This document shows positions 6,852 through 15,078 of a stretch of DNA of 64,000 bases, piece after piece. This DNA comes from Parvibaculum sp039973015 (lineage in GTDB: Bacteria; Pseudomonadota; Alphaproteobacteria; Parvibaculales; Parvibaculaceae), in assembly GCF_039973015.1 (NCBI RefSeq), contig NZ_JBDWLT010000006.1, positions 28,160-92,159 on the forward strand, written 5' to 3'. How positions within the stretch are numbered: the stretch's first letter is position 1; each line of letters starts with the position of its first letter. Under the pieces are notes generated by a model. The model saw only the letters and a program-made list of their open reading frames with translations. It searched no databases and had not been told where the DNA came from. The translations under genes and the position numbers were made by a program.

Positions 6852-7924
6852 AACATCCTTACATCGGCGTTCCCGGACATCAGATATGGCGCAATGAGCC
6901 GGGCATACATGACGGTTCTCTGTTGGACCCTGTCTTGGATGCGCCATTTCGAATCGGAAGAGACGATCGCATCGTGACAGCGGGAAGTTGTTTCGCCCAA
7001 CACGTTGGACGGTCACTGCAGGAATCAGGCTTTACGCATCATGTCACCGAAAAGGCGCATTCAATTATCCCCGAGGACATAGCGCGGAAACATAATTACG
7101 GCATGTTCGCAGCGCGCTACGGCAATATCTATACCGCCCGGCAATTGAAACAGCTTCTGCAGCGCGCGTATGGGGAGTTCGCGTCACTCGTGCAGGCCTG
7201 GGAGATCTCGGGCGAGGATGGGATCGTCGATCCATTTCGACCCCGGATACAGCCGGGTGGCTTTCTCAGCGCAGCCGAGTTGGAGGCGGACCGCAGATAT
7301 CATTTCCGCTGCGTGCGAAGAGCTGTTGAGGAGATGGACATTTTTGTATTCACCCTTGGGTTGACGGAGGCTTGGGTGGATAGTCGCGATGGCGCCGTCT
7401 TCCCGCTTGCTCCCGGGGTGGATGGAGGTGTTTACGACGAGGGCGAGGTCGGTTTTGTCAACTTCAACGAGAACGAGACCTATGAAGATCTCAAGTTCGC
7501 TCTCAATTTCATTCGGTCAATCAATCCGGCGGTGAAGATCATTCTCACCGTATCGCCTGTTCCATTGAATGCCACGTATGAGAACCGCCATGTTCTTGTT
7601 TCGACCGTCTGGTCGAAAGCTGTTCTCCGCATTGCTGCGGAGAGGGCGACAAGGGAGCTGGCCGACTGCGTCTATTTCCCGTCCTACGAGATTGTTACGA
7701 GCCCGCATGTACGCGGCCGCTACTTCGAGGAAGATTGCCGGGAAGTAACGATGGAAGGGGTTCGGCACGTTATGGACCTCTTTCTGAAGCACTACACCGA
7801 GGAAGGTGAAAGGATACTGGCCGCTTCCCGGGAGCCGATCGTTGACGAAGCCACCCGTTACGTTCAGGAGCTCCAGAGAAAAATCCAGATGTTTTGCGAT
7901 GAGGCAATGATCGACAACGCCTGA
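6848..7924 (+). CDS. GSCFA domain protein
   Basis: A 358-residue member of the GSCFA family, named for the motif seen here at about 46-50 (AGSCFA, with S47/C48). The family has an SGNH-like fold and occurs in polysaccharide and secondary glycan loci. Other conserved pieces are HNYGMFAARYGNIYTARQL, FTLGLTEAWVD, and ILTVSPVPLNAT with a downstream YFPSYEIV segment. The GTG start is in a GTGA overlap with the preceding SGNH-like gene. No signal peptide or membrane segment is seen. The biochemical activity of the family is not established. Confidence 0.88.
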   Translation: MKHPYIGVPGHQIWRNEPGIHDGSLLDPVLDAPFRIGRDDRIVTAGSCFAQHVGRSLQESGFTHHVTEKAHSIIPEDIARKHNYGMFAARYGNIYTARQLKQLLQRAYGEFASLVQAWEISGEDGIVDPFRPRIQPGGFLSAAELEADRRYHFRCVRRAVEEMDIFVFTLGLTEAWVDSRDGAVFPLAPGVDGGVYDEGEVGFVNFNENETYEDLKFALNFIRSINPAVKIILTVSPVPLNATYENRHVLVSTVWSKAVLRIAAERATRELADCVYFPSYEIVTSPHVRGRYFEEDCREVTMEGVRHVMDLFLKHYTEEGERILAASREPIVDEATRYVQELQRKIQMFCDEAMIDNA

Positions 7925-8089
7925 AAGCCAATCTTCGGGCCGTCTTCATTTGTCAGGGCTTCAGGACGATCAGCTTTGGCGGCATTTTCGCGGTTTGCTG
8001 AGGTTTTTCATGCCGGACCGGCTAGTAGGCCGGGGGCAAATAGCGCACACTCCCCGCAACTCGGACCCGCGATTCACAGGGAGTGATGC

Positions 8090-9475
8090 TTGCACGATCC
8101 GGCTCTCTCAAATGCTCCGGAAGAAACGGCGGAGGAAGCCCTTTCGCCGGGCTTCGTGCGCTCGGTTGTCGATGCCGTGGACCGTGCCGATGCGCCGCAG
8201 GCCCGCGAGCTCGTGCTGCCGCTTCGTCCTGCCGATCTTGCCGAGCTTTTCGAACTCTTGCGCAACGATGAGCGCGAAGACCTCGTTCGAATTCTTGGTA
8301 CGGACCTCAATCCGGAGGTTCTGAGCGAACTCGACGAGAGCGTCCGAGACCACGTGATCGAGCTTCTCGATCCGAAGGATATCGCGGCGGCGCTCACCGA
8401 AATGGATTCGGATGACGCCGTCTATCTCCTTGAGGATATGGACGAGGCGGAGCAGCGGCTGATCCTCGAACAGTTGCCCGCTACAGAGCGCGCGGCCCTC
8501 GAACAGTCGCTTGACTATCCCGAATATTCAGCCGGCCGCCTTATGCAGCGCGAGCTTGTTGCCGTGCCGCCTTACTGGGATGTCGGGCAGACCATCGACT
8601 ATCTGCGCGAGGCGGATGACCTGCCGGACGAATTCTACGAAATCTTCGTGGTCGATGCGGGCTACAAGCCTGCGGGCACGGTGCCTTTGTCGCGCGTCAT
8701 GCGCATGAAGAGGCCGGTCAAGATTTCAGAGATCATGGAAACCGAGCAAACGCTTATTCCGGTGACCATGGACCAGGAGGACGTTGCCCTTCAGTTCGGC
8801 AAATACGACCTTATCTCTGCCGCCGTGGTGGATGATGCGGGCCGTCTTGTCGGCGTCATCACGGTGGACGATATCGTCGAGGTTATCAGCGAGGAAGCAG
8901 CCGAGGATATCCGTCTTCTTGCCGGTGTTGGCGAAGAGGCGATATCGGACTCTGTCTTTCAGACGACGCGCAGCCGCTTTCCCTGGCTTTTCGTGAACCT
9001 GTTCACCGCCGTTATTGCGGCCGCGGTGATTGCGCTTTTCGATGCGTCGATCGAGAAGATGGTGGCCCTTGCCGTACTCATGCCGATTGTCGCTTCGATG
9101 GGCGGCAATGCCGGTACACAGACCATGACGGTCACCGTGAGGGCACTTGCCACGCGAGATCTCGTCAATTTCAACGTCCGGCGCACAATCCTTCGCGAGT
9201 TCCTGGTCGGTATCGTGAACGGTCTTCTCTTCGCCGTTGTTCTCGGTTGTCTCGTGTTCCTTGTTTTCGGGGATATAGCTCTGGGCGGCGTTATCGCCGC
9301 ATCCACCCTTATCAATCTCATTGCCGCCTGCCTGTCGGGCATTCTCATTCCGCTGGGGCTTGATAGGATCGGGGTGGATCCGGCCGTGTCTTCTGCGGTC
9401 TTCGTGACGACGATGACGGATGTGGTCGGTTTCTTCTCGTTTCTCGGACTTGCAGCGCTGGTCCTGTTCTATTGA
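8090..9475 (+). CDS. mgtE: magnesium transporter MgtE
   Basis: A Mg2+ channel of the inner membrane. The 461-residue protein has the superhelical N domain (about 35-135; LRPADLAELFELL, LDPKDIAAALTEMDSDDAVYLLE), two CBS domains (about 140-260; SAGRLMQRE, VIPV/VITVDDIVEVI), and then the five-helix pore domain (about 290-461) with the signature MPIVASMGGNAGTQTMTVTVRALA. The acidic N and CBS residues gate the pore by binding intracellular Mg2+. The TTG start at 8090 is supported by AGGGAG six bases upstream. The 165-bp leader (7925-8089) shows no clear Mg2+ riboswitch by eye. Confidence 0.95.
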   Translation: MHDPALSNAPEETAEEALSPGFVRSVVDAVDRADAPQARELVLPLRPADLAELFELLRNDEREDLVRILGTDLNPEVLSELDESVRDHVIELLDPKDIAAALTEMDSDDAVYLLEDMDEAEQRLILEQLPATERAALEQSLDYPEYSAGRLMQRELVAVPPYWDVGQTIDYLREADDLPDEFYEIFVVDAGYKPAGTVPLSRVMRMKRPVKISEIMETEQTLIPVTMDQEDVALQFGKYDLISAAVVDDAGRLVGVITVDDIVEVISEEAAEDIRLLAGVGEEAISDSVFQTTRSRFPWLFVNLFTAVIAAAVIALFDASIEKMVALAVLMPIVASMGGNAGTQTMTVTVRALATRDLVNFNVRRTILREFLVGIVNGLLFAVVLGCLVFLVFGDIALGGVIAASTLINLIAACLSGILIPLGLDRIGVDPAVSSAVFVTTMTDVVGFFSFLGLAALVLFY

Positions 9476-9500
9476 GCGCCGGAAGGCAGGCGGAGGTTTC

Positions 9501-10514
9501 ATGTTCGACGCGATGAAATGGCGGAGCATTTTTCTGCTCACCCTTCTGCTTGCGGCAATTATTCCCGCCGCCGCTTCCGCATCCGGCTGGCGCGAAGGCT
9601 CTCCCATGTCCACGGGCCGCGCCTTTGCAGGTGGAGCAGTCCTTGGCGGTGACCTCTATGTAGTCGGCGGTGATAGTACATCGGGGCCCCGCGCTGTTGC
9701 CGAAATTTACGACATACGCGGGGATATCTGGCGCGCCGCTCCGGCGATGCCCGTGGGCCTTCAGCAGTTCGGTATGGCCGCATTGGGCGGCAGACTTTAC
9801 GTCTCTGGTGGCTATGAAGCGCCGGCACCCCAGCGTCCGGATTTTATGTCACCACAGGACACGGGCGGGTTCGGCACTGTGTCGGAGGGTGGAGATACTT
9901 CCCATGCCTGGGTCTACGATCCGCGTGTGGGCACATGGCTGAGCATTGCCGATATGCCGGGCAAGCGTGCAGGGCATGGGTTTATTCCAGTCGGCGGCAA
10001 GATTTATGCGATCGGTGGACGTGGGAGCAGCGCCACGCGTGTCTGGGCTTATGATCCAGGCGGGGACAAGTGGGAAATGGCAGGTGACGCCATGCCCGCG
10101 CCGCGTGTTGCGGCAGCCTATGTTGAAGTCGACGGGCGTATCTATGCAATCGGCGGCCTCTCGAACGGGACGGTGACTTCGCGCGTAGATGTCTTCGACC
10201 CATCGACGGGCCGTTGGCAGAGCGGGCCTTCCTTGCCAACACCGCGGTCCGGGCATGTGGCCGCGCTTCTCGATGGCAAGGTGCATGTGACTGGAGGCGA
10301 ACAGCAGGTGCCGCCGCGCACCTATGGGGACCATTTCATTCTCGATCTCGCAAAGGGGAGATGGGAAAAAGCCAGACCTATGCCCACGCCCCGTCATGGC
10401 GCGGTCGCTGCCGCTGCCGATGGCAAATTTGTCGTTGTAGGAGGTAGTCCCGGCGCCGGCGTCTACACGGTGTTTACGGAGTCCGATGTGGTCGACATAT
10501 ATTCTGCAGAATGA
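9501..10514 (+). CDS. exported kelch-repeat protein
   Basis: A 337-residue protein with a signal peptide (MKWRSIFLLTLLLAAIIPAAASA) and then six kelch motifs, each ending in a hydrophobic-GG strand: YVVGG, YVSGG, YAIGG, YAIGG, HVTGG and VVVGG. Six copies fit a closed six-bladed beta-propeller. An insertion between blades 2 and 3 holds a Gly/Ser-rich stretch. The ATG at 9501 follows CGGAGG. It starts 25 bases after mgtE and may be co-transcribed with it. The ligand or enzyme activity is unknown; some periplasmic kelch proteins are sialate mutarotases, but no evidence points there. Confidence 0.88.
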   Translation: MFDAMKWRSIFLLTLLLAAIIPAAASASGWREGSPMSTGRAFAGGAVLGGDLYVVGGDSTSGPRAVAEIYDIRGDIWRAAPAMPVGLQQFGMAALGGRLYVSGGYEAPAPQRPDFMSPQDTGGFGTVSEGGDTSHAWVYDPRVGTWLSIADMPGKRAGHGFIPVGGKIYAIGGRGSSATRVWAYDPGGDKWEMAGDAMPAPRVAAAYVEVDGRIYAIGGLSNGTVTSRVDVFDPSTGRWQSGPSLPTPRSGHVAALLDGKVHVTGGEQQVPPRTYGDHFILDLAKGRWEKARPMPTPRHGAVAAAADGKFVVVGGSPGAGVYTVFTESDVVDIYSAE

Positions 10515-10597
10515 GTCCGCAGGCTCTGCCTCGTTGGGGCCGTGACGGTTTGTACAAGGGCGTGGCATAAACGCCCGGCAATAGCAGGGAAATGCTC

Positions 10598-11770
10598 ATG
10601 CTTCCGAACGAATACCCTTCGCTGGACTTCGATCTCGGCGATACCGCAGACATGATCCGCCACACGGTACGTGCCTTTACAGCGGACAAGATCACGCCGC
10701 GTGCGGCGGAGATCGATCGCTCGAACGAGTTCCCGCGCGATCTCTGGCCTCAACTCGGCGAATTGGGCCTCCTCGGCATTACGGTCGAGGAAGAATTTGG
10801 CGGAACGGGTCTCGGCTACCTGGAGCACGTGGTGGCGATGGAGGAGATCAGCCGTGGTTCGGCCAGCGTCGGGCTTTCCTATGGCGCCCATTCCAATCTC
10901 TGCGTCAATCAGTTGCGGCGCTGGGGCACAGATACACAGAAGCAGAAATACCTGCCGAAACTCATGTCCGGTGAACATGTTGGCGCACTTGCCATGTCTG
11001 AGCCTGGCGCGGGCTCGGATGTCGTTTCGATGCGCCTCAAGGCAGACAAACAAGGCGACCGTTATGTTCTCAACGGCAACAAGATGTGGATCACCAACGG
11101 TCCGGATGCCGATACATTGATTGTCTACGCGAAGACGGACGCAAGTGCGGGGGCGAAGGGCATTACACCTTTCCTGATCGAGAAGGGCATGAAGGGTTTT
11201 CGTCCAGCCCAGAAACTCGACAAGCTCGGTATGCGTGGCTCCAATACGGCCGAACTCGTATTTGAGGATTGCGAAGTCCCCGAGGAAAATATTCTGGGCA
11301 AATTGAACGAGGGCGTGCGCGTGCTGATGTCCGGCCTCGACTATGAGCGCGCGGTGCTTGCCGCCGGTCCGCTCGGCATCATGCAGGCCTGCATGGATGC
11401 GGTCGTTCCCTACGTCCACGAACGCAAACAATTCGGTGAACCGATCGGTACGTTCCAGCTCATGCAGGGCAAGCTTGCCGACATGTACTCAACGATGAAC
11501 GCCTGCCGTGCCTATGTCTACGCAGTGGCGAAAGCCTGCGACCGGGGACAAACGACGCGCAAGGACGCGGCTGGTGCGATCCTCTATGCGGCGGAAAAGG
11601 CGACATGGATGGCGCTTGAAGCGATCCAGACGCTGGGCGGCAATGGCTATATCAACGATTATTCGACGGGCCGCCTGCTGCGCGACGCCAAGCTCTACGA
11701 GATCGGGGCGGGGACAAGCGAGATCCGCCGCATGCTTATCGGACGAGAACTTTTCAACGAGACGGCGTAA
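10598..11770 (+). CDS. liuA: isovaleryl-CoA dehydrogenase
   Basis: An FAD enzyme oxidising isovaleryl-CoA to 3-methylcrotonyl-CoA in leucine breakdown. The ~390-residue acyl-CoA dehydrogenase has the signatures ALAMSEPGAGSDV (substrate/FAD loop), KMWITNGPDAD and QTLGGNGYINDY. The catalytic base Glu is in the GLDYERAVL segment (E250), the position peculiar to isovaleryl-CoA dehydrogenases rather than the C-terminal Glu of other family members. The ATG at 10598 has AGGGA at a good distance; another ATG six bases earlier is too close to it. The carboxylase that acts next in the pathway is encoded at 15-18.7 kb. Confidence 0.94.
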   Translation: MLPNEYPSLDFDLGDTADMIRHTVRAFTADKITPRAAEIDRSNEFPRDLWPQLGELGLLGITVEEEFGGTGLGYLEHVVAMEEISRGSASVGLSYGAHSNLCVNQLRRWGTDTQKQKYLPKLMSGEHVGALAMSEPGAGSDVVSMRLKADKQGDRYVLNGNKMWITNGPDADTLIVYAKTDASAGAKGITPFLIEKGMKGFRPAQKLDKLGMRGSNTAELVFEDCEVPEENILGKLNEGVRVLMSGLDYERAVLAAGPLGIMQACMDAVVPYVHERKQFGEPIGTFQLMQGKLADMYSTMNACRAYVYAVAKACDRGQTTRKDAAGAILYAAEKATWMALEAIQTLGGNGYINDYSTGRLLRDAKLYEIGAGTSEIRRMLIGRELFNETA

Positions 11771-11774
11771 CCGT

Positions 11775-12665
11775 TCAGGGCTGCTTCATCAGCCCTAGCG
11801 TCCGGAAGATTGCCGGAGCGATCCAGGTTGCATATAGCCCCATGATGGTGACGGCGGCGTAGCCCGTGATCGCTTCGGGCAGGCCGATGGTGATGCCGCC
11901 GCTCATGAGCCCCGCACGCAGGATGAAGAGGCCGACAATTCCGCCGACAGCCATGACGATGCGGAGCCACCATGCTGGAAGGACTGGGGCTTGTGGCGCC
12001 GCCTTTCGGTCGAGCGCTGCGCCTGCGAACCAGCCAAAAAGCAGAAACAGAACCGAGGCGATGCCTGTCGGATCTTCGCCCTGCGGCCAGATAATCCAGA
12101 GGAGCGGAATAGTGACAAGAATGACGGCAAAGTCGATCCAGGCCGGTAGCCGCCGCCAACGAGCCACGACGTTTTCGTGAACCAGCGCGGCGAAAACCGC
12201 CAGGCTGAGAAGACCGAGGGCGATACCCGCGAGCACATCCTCGACGTCATGCACGCCCAGATAGAGGCGGCTGAAGCAGACGCCGGCTGCAATGAAGACG
12301 GCCGCCACCCATGCCCACCGGCGCTTCATCTCGTAGGCCAGCCAGAACCACATGGCGATAGCAACCTGTGCGTGGCCGGAGGGGAGGCCATAGGAATCTG
12401 CGACGCGGTCGCCGTCGAGCTGGAAGGCGGGGTCGGGGCGCGCGTCTTGCCAGAAATCCTTCAGCCAGCCATTTACGACAGCCGTTATGGCGATGAGCAC
12501 GGTCAGCCGCGTGAATAGGTTGCGGTCCCAGAGCCAGTAGCCGATGGGCAGGAAGATCAGGAAGAAGGGCGTGTAGCCGAGAAAGGTGAAGCCATTGAAT
12601 ATCGCCGTGGCCGTATCGCTGCGTAAGGGCAGCACCCAGCTCATGTCGTGCAGGAAATTTTCCAC
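11775..12665 (-). CDS. PAP2-family membrane phosphatase
   Basis: A 296-residue integral membrane protein with about eight hydrophobic segments. The phosphatase motifs are KDFWQDARP (motif 1, K-x6-RP), YGLPSGHAQ (motif 2, with the proton-donor His) and SRLYLGVHDVEDV (motif 3, with the nucleophile His). Family members dephosphorylate lipid phosphates such as undecaprenyl diphosphate or phosphatidate on the periplasmic face. The three extra helices after the core make it longer than minimal PAP2 enzymes. The GTG start follows a GGGGGG-rich site. It is convergent with liuA, with four bases between stops. Confidence 0.92.
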   Translation of the reverse strand: MENFLHDMSWVLPLRSDTATAIFNGFTFLGYTPFFLIFLPIGYWLWDRNLFTRLTVLIAITAVVNGWLKDFWQDARPDPAFQLDGDRVADSYGLPSGHAQVAIAMWFWLAYEMKRRWAWVAAVFIAAGVCFSRLYLGVHDVEDVLAGIALGLLSLAVFAALVHENVVARWRRLPAWIDFAVILVTIPLLWIIWPQGEDPTGIASVLFLLFGWFAGAALDRKAAPQAPVLPAWWLRIVMAVGGIVGLFILRAGLMSGGITIGLPEAITGYAAVTIMGLYATWIAPAIFRTLGLMKQP

Positions 12666-12772
12666 CCGGGTTCCCCCCTACTTTGGCCCCCTGTTTGGCG
12701 GCACGTGTTTCTAGGCTAGGTTTTCTCACGAATCCCGGCCAGTTGGTCCAACTCTAGCGTGGAAAAGAACTT

Positions 12773-13969
12773 ATGGCACAAGGTAGCGAAAAAGATCCGG
12801 TGGTCATCGTCAGTGCGGCGCGTACCCCCATGGGCGGGTTCCAAGGGGCGCTTGCGGCGAAGACAGGCCCGGAACTTGGCGCGATAGCGGTCAAGGCGGC
12901 CGTCGAGCGGGCAGGACTGACACCGACCGCTGTGGACGAGGTGCTGATGGGGTGCGTTCTGTCTGCCGGTCTGGGTCAAGCGCCTGCGAGACAGGCGGCG
13001 CTTGGTGCCGGGCTCGATGAGGGCACACCCTGTACGACGGTCAACAAGATGTGCGGTTCGGGCATGAAGGCCGTGATGATGGCCCATGACGCGATCACCG
13101 GCGGCAATGCGGAGATCGTCATTGCGGGTGGCCTGGAGAGCATGACGAACGCACCTTACCTGCTCCCCAAGGCTCGGGGCGGCATGCGCCTCGGACATGG
13201 CGAGGTGAAGGACCACATGTTCCTTGATGGGCTTGAGGATGCCTATGAGGGCCGCCTGATGGGCTTCTACGCGGAGGAGACGGCCAAGCACTATCAGTTC
13301 ACGCGCGAGCAGCAAGATGCCTATGCGGTGGCTTCCTTGAGCCGCGCCAGGAAGGCGGTCGAGGATGGCACCTTCTTGCATGAAATCGTGCCGGTCGAAG
13401 TGACGACGCGGAAGGGTGCCGTCGAAGTTGTAAACGACGAACAGCCGATGAGTGCCGACCCTGCCAAGGTTCCGACACTGAAACCAGCCTTCGCTGCGGG
13501 CGGCTCTGTAACGGCTGCCAATTCAAGCTCGATCTCGGACGGTGCGGCGGCGCTTGTCCTCATGCGTCTTTCGGAAGCGGAGCGGCGGGGGCTCACGCCG
13601 CTTGCTGCCATTCGCGGCCAGACCATGCATGCGCAGGCACCCGCCTGGTTCTCGACGGCTCCGGTTGGCGCGATTTCGAAGCTCATGGAAAAGACCGGGT
13701 GGTCGAAAAGCGATGTGGACATCTGGGAGGTCAACGAGGCTTTTGCCGTGGTCGCAATGGCGGCGATGCGCGATCTCGAGCTCAGTCATGAAAACATGAA
13801 CATTTATGGCGGTGCCTGCGCGCTTGGCCATCCGATCGGTGCGTCAGGCGCACGTATCCTCGTGACGCTTCTCAACGCCTTGAAGCAGACGGACACGAAG
13901 CGGGGGATTGCCTCACTCTGCATCGGGGGCGGCGAGGCGACGGCGGTTGCCATCGAAAGGCTGAACTAG
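12773..13969 (+). CDS. acetyl-CoA C-acetyltransferase (thiolase)
   Basis: A 398-residue thiolase. The nucleophilic Cys is in NKMCGSGMKAV (C94), the His is in ALGHPIGASGAR (about H353), and the second Cys is in SLCIGGGEA (about C383). These form the full catalytic triad of biosynthetic/degradative acetoacetyl-CoA thiolases. Because leucine breakdown ends in acetoacetate and acetyl-CoA, an acetoacetyl-CoA thiolase next to liu genes is functionally consistent, though polyhydroxybutyrate or isoprenoid supply is also possible. It is divergent to the PAP2 gene. The stop overlaps the converging NTF2-like gene by four bases. Confidence 0.94.
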   Translation: MAQGSEKDPVVIVSAARTPMGGFQGALAAKTGPELGAIAVKAAVERAGLTPTAVDEVLMGCVLSAGLGQAPARQAALGAGLDEGTPCTTVNKMCGSGMKAVMMAHDAITGGNAEIVIAGGLESMTNAPYLLPKARGGMRLGHGEVKDHMFLDGLEDAYEGRLMGFYAEETAKHYQFTREQQDAYAVASLSRARKAVEDGTFLHEIVPVEVTTRKGAVEVVNDEQPMSADPAKVPTLKPAFAAGGSVTAANSSSISDGAAALVLMRLSEAERRGLTPLAAIRGQTMHAQAPAWFSTAPVGAISKLMEKTGWSKSDVDIWEVNEAFAVVAMAAMRDLELSHENMNIYGGACALGHPIGASGARILVTLLNALKQTDTKRGIASLCIGGGEATAVAIERLN

Positions 13970-14373
13970 GCGCTCTCTTTCGAGAGTGCCGTTTTCACAT
14001 GTTCGGCGAGTGCGATGAGGCCGTTCAGCGGGCGGATGAGCACTTCGATGTGAGTCATTTGGCCGGTATCGTTCACCGTAAAACGGTCGATACCTTTCAG
14101 GCGGGTGTCGCCGATGCGGGCTTCGAATTCGAGGATAATCTCACGCCCGTCTACCCATTCCTTGGTGTAGGTGAAGTCCTCGAATCCCTGCATGACCGCT
14201 TTGAGGATCGCTATCACATAATCCTTTGAGGCCTTGGGCTTGTAGAAGGCGGGGGAGGATATCTTCGCGCCGTCGGCGACGAGTGCGTCGAGCAGTGCGG
14301 GATCGTGCCTTTCCACATAGGCGTACCAACGGTCCAGGAACTTTCGTGCATCGGCATCATGTTTCTCCGACAT
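13966..14373 (-). CDS. NTF2/SnoaL-like protein
   Basis: A 135-residue cone-fold protein of the NTF2-like superfamily, recognised by the pattern FLDRWYAYVERHDPALLDALVADGAKISSPAFY and the later strands IILEFEARIGDTRLKGIDRFTVNDTGQMTHIEVLIRP. Family members are small enzymes or binding proteins, and the substrate cannot be read from the sequence. It lies downstream of the TetR gene on the same strand, with 15 bases between them, so it is probably co-transcribed with and regulated by that protein. Confidence 0.8.
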   Translation of the reverse strand: MSEKHDADARKFLDRWYAYVERHDPALLDALVADGAKISSPAFYKPKASKDYVIAILKAVMQGFEDFTYTKEWVDGREIILEFEARIGDTRLKGIDRFTVNDTGQMTHIEVLIRPLNGLIALAEHVKTALSKESA

Positions 14374-14388
14374 CGGTTCCTCCGCGAA

Positions 14389-14979
14389 TTATTTCAGCAC
14401 ACCCTGCAAAACGAGGCGGGTGTGGATATCGATCAGCGTCTTCCGGTCGATCCGGCCTTTCGCATCGTACCATGTGCAGATGCCGGTAAGCATGGCAAGG
14501 ATTGCATAGGTGCTGACACGTATGTCCTCAATTTTGAACAGCTTGTTGACGGCGCCTTGTTCCAGAATTTCGTAGAGCCGGTCCTCATAAGTCTTGCGCA
14601 GCGCCACGATTTTTCTGCGGTTCTTCGGTTCGAGACTGCGAAGCTCTGACGAGCCGATAAACACCTCTCGCTTGCGTTCGATATGGTAGGTGAGGTGGAA
14701 GGCGATGAAAGCCTGAAGCCTTTCCAGTGGATCTGCGATGCCTTCGAGTTCCTCGTCGATGCTCGCAAGCAGCGTCACCATGTGGTTGTGGATCAGGTCG
14801 AAGAGCAGATCCTGCTTGGTCTCGATATGATTGTAGAGCGAGCCCGGCTGCAGGCCGACGCGGGCGGCAAGCCTGCGCAGGCTCATCGCTTCGAAGCCAT
14901 GCTCGTGAACAAGATCGAGGCCCGCTTCGCGAATAGCGGCGAGTGTTTTTTTTCCCGAGGAGCCTGCCGTTCTGCTCAA
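14389..14979 (-). CDS. TetR family regulator of the liu cluster
   Basis: A ~196-residue TetR repressor with an N-terminal helix-turn-helix of the expected form (IREAGLDLVHEHGFEAMSLRRLAARVGLQPGSLYNHIETKQDLLFDLI) and a C-terminal ligand-binding helical domain. The start is a TTG preceded by AAGGA at seven bases; no in-frame ATG or GTG gives a complete DNA-binding domain at a usual position. It is divergent from the methylcrotonyl-CoA carboxylase genes, with an imperfect palindrome between them. Leucine catabolism is more often controlled by a MerR-type LiuR, so a TetR regulator here is a variant arrangement. The effector is probably an acyl-CoA intermediate (inference). Confidence 0.9.
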   Translation of the reverse strand: MSRTAGSSGKKTLAAIREAGLDLVHEHGFEAMSLRRLAARVGLQPGSLYNHIETKQDLLFDLIHNHMVTLLASIDEELEGIADPLERLQAFIAFHLTYHIERKREVFIGSSELRSLEPKNRRKIVALRKTYEDRLYEILEQGAVNKLFKIEDIRVSTYAILAMLTGICTWYDAKGRIDRKTLIDIHTRLVLQGVLK

Positions 14980-15028
14980 TAGACGATCCTTCGTTCCTGG
15001 ATGTTCCCGGTCTTGCCTGCCCTTAAAT

Positions 15029-15044
15029 ACGAACGTATGATCGT
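15029..15044. promoter_or_regulatory. candidate TetR operator
   Basis: ACGAACGTATGATCGT is an imperfect 16-bp palindrome (ACGA...TCGT arms, 12 of 16 matches) in the TetR-liuB intergenic region, followed by an AT-rich stretch. It precedes the preferred liuB start and is divergent to the TetR gene. Confidence 0.5.
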
Positions 15045-15078
15045 TTTTATAAAAAATCCAGCCCGAGGAATGAAGGCC

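Noticed and set aside
5930..7990. Direct repeat of the tRNA-Leu 3' end marking an integration site
   Set aside because: No second copy of the last 20 bases of the tRNA was seen after the two-gene islet.
7925..8089. Magnesium riboswitch ahead of mgtE
   Set aside because: No recognisable M-box helices or terminator switch could be traced by eye in the 165-base leader.
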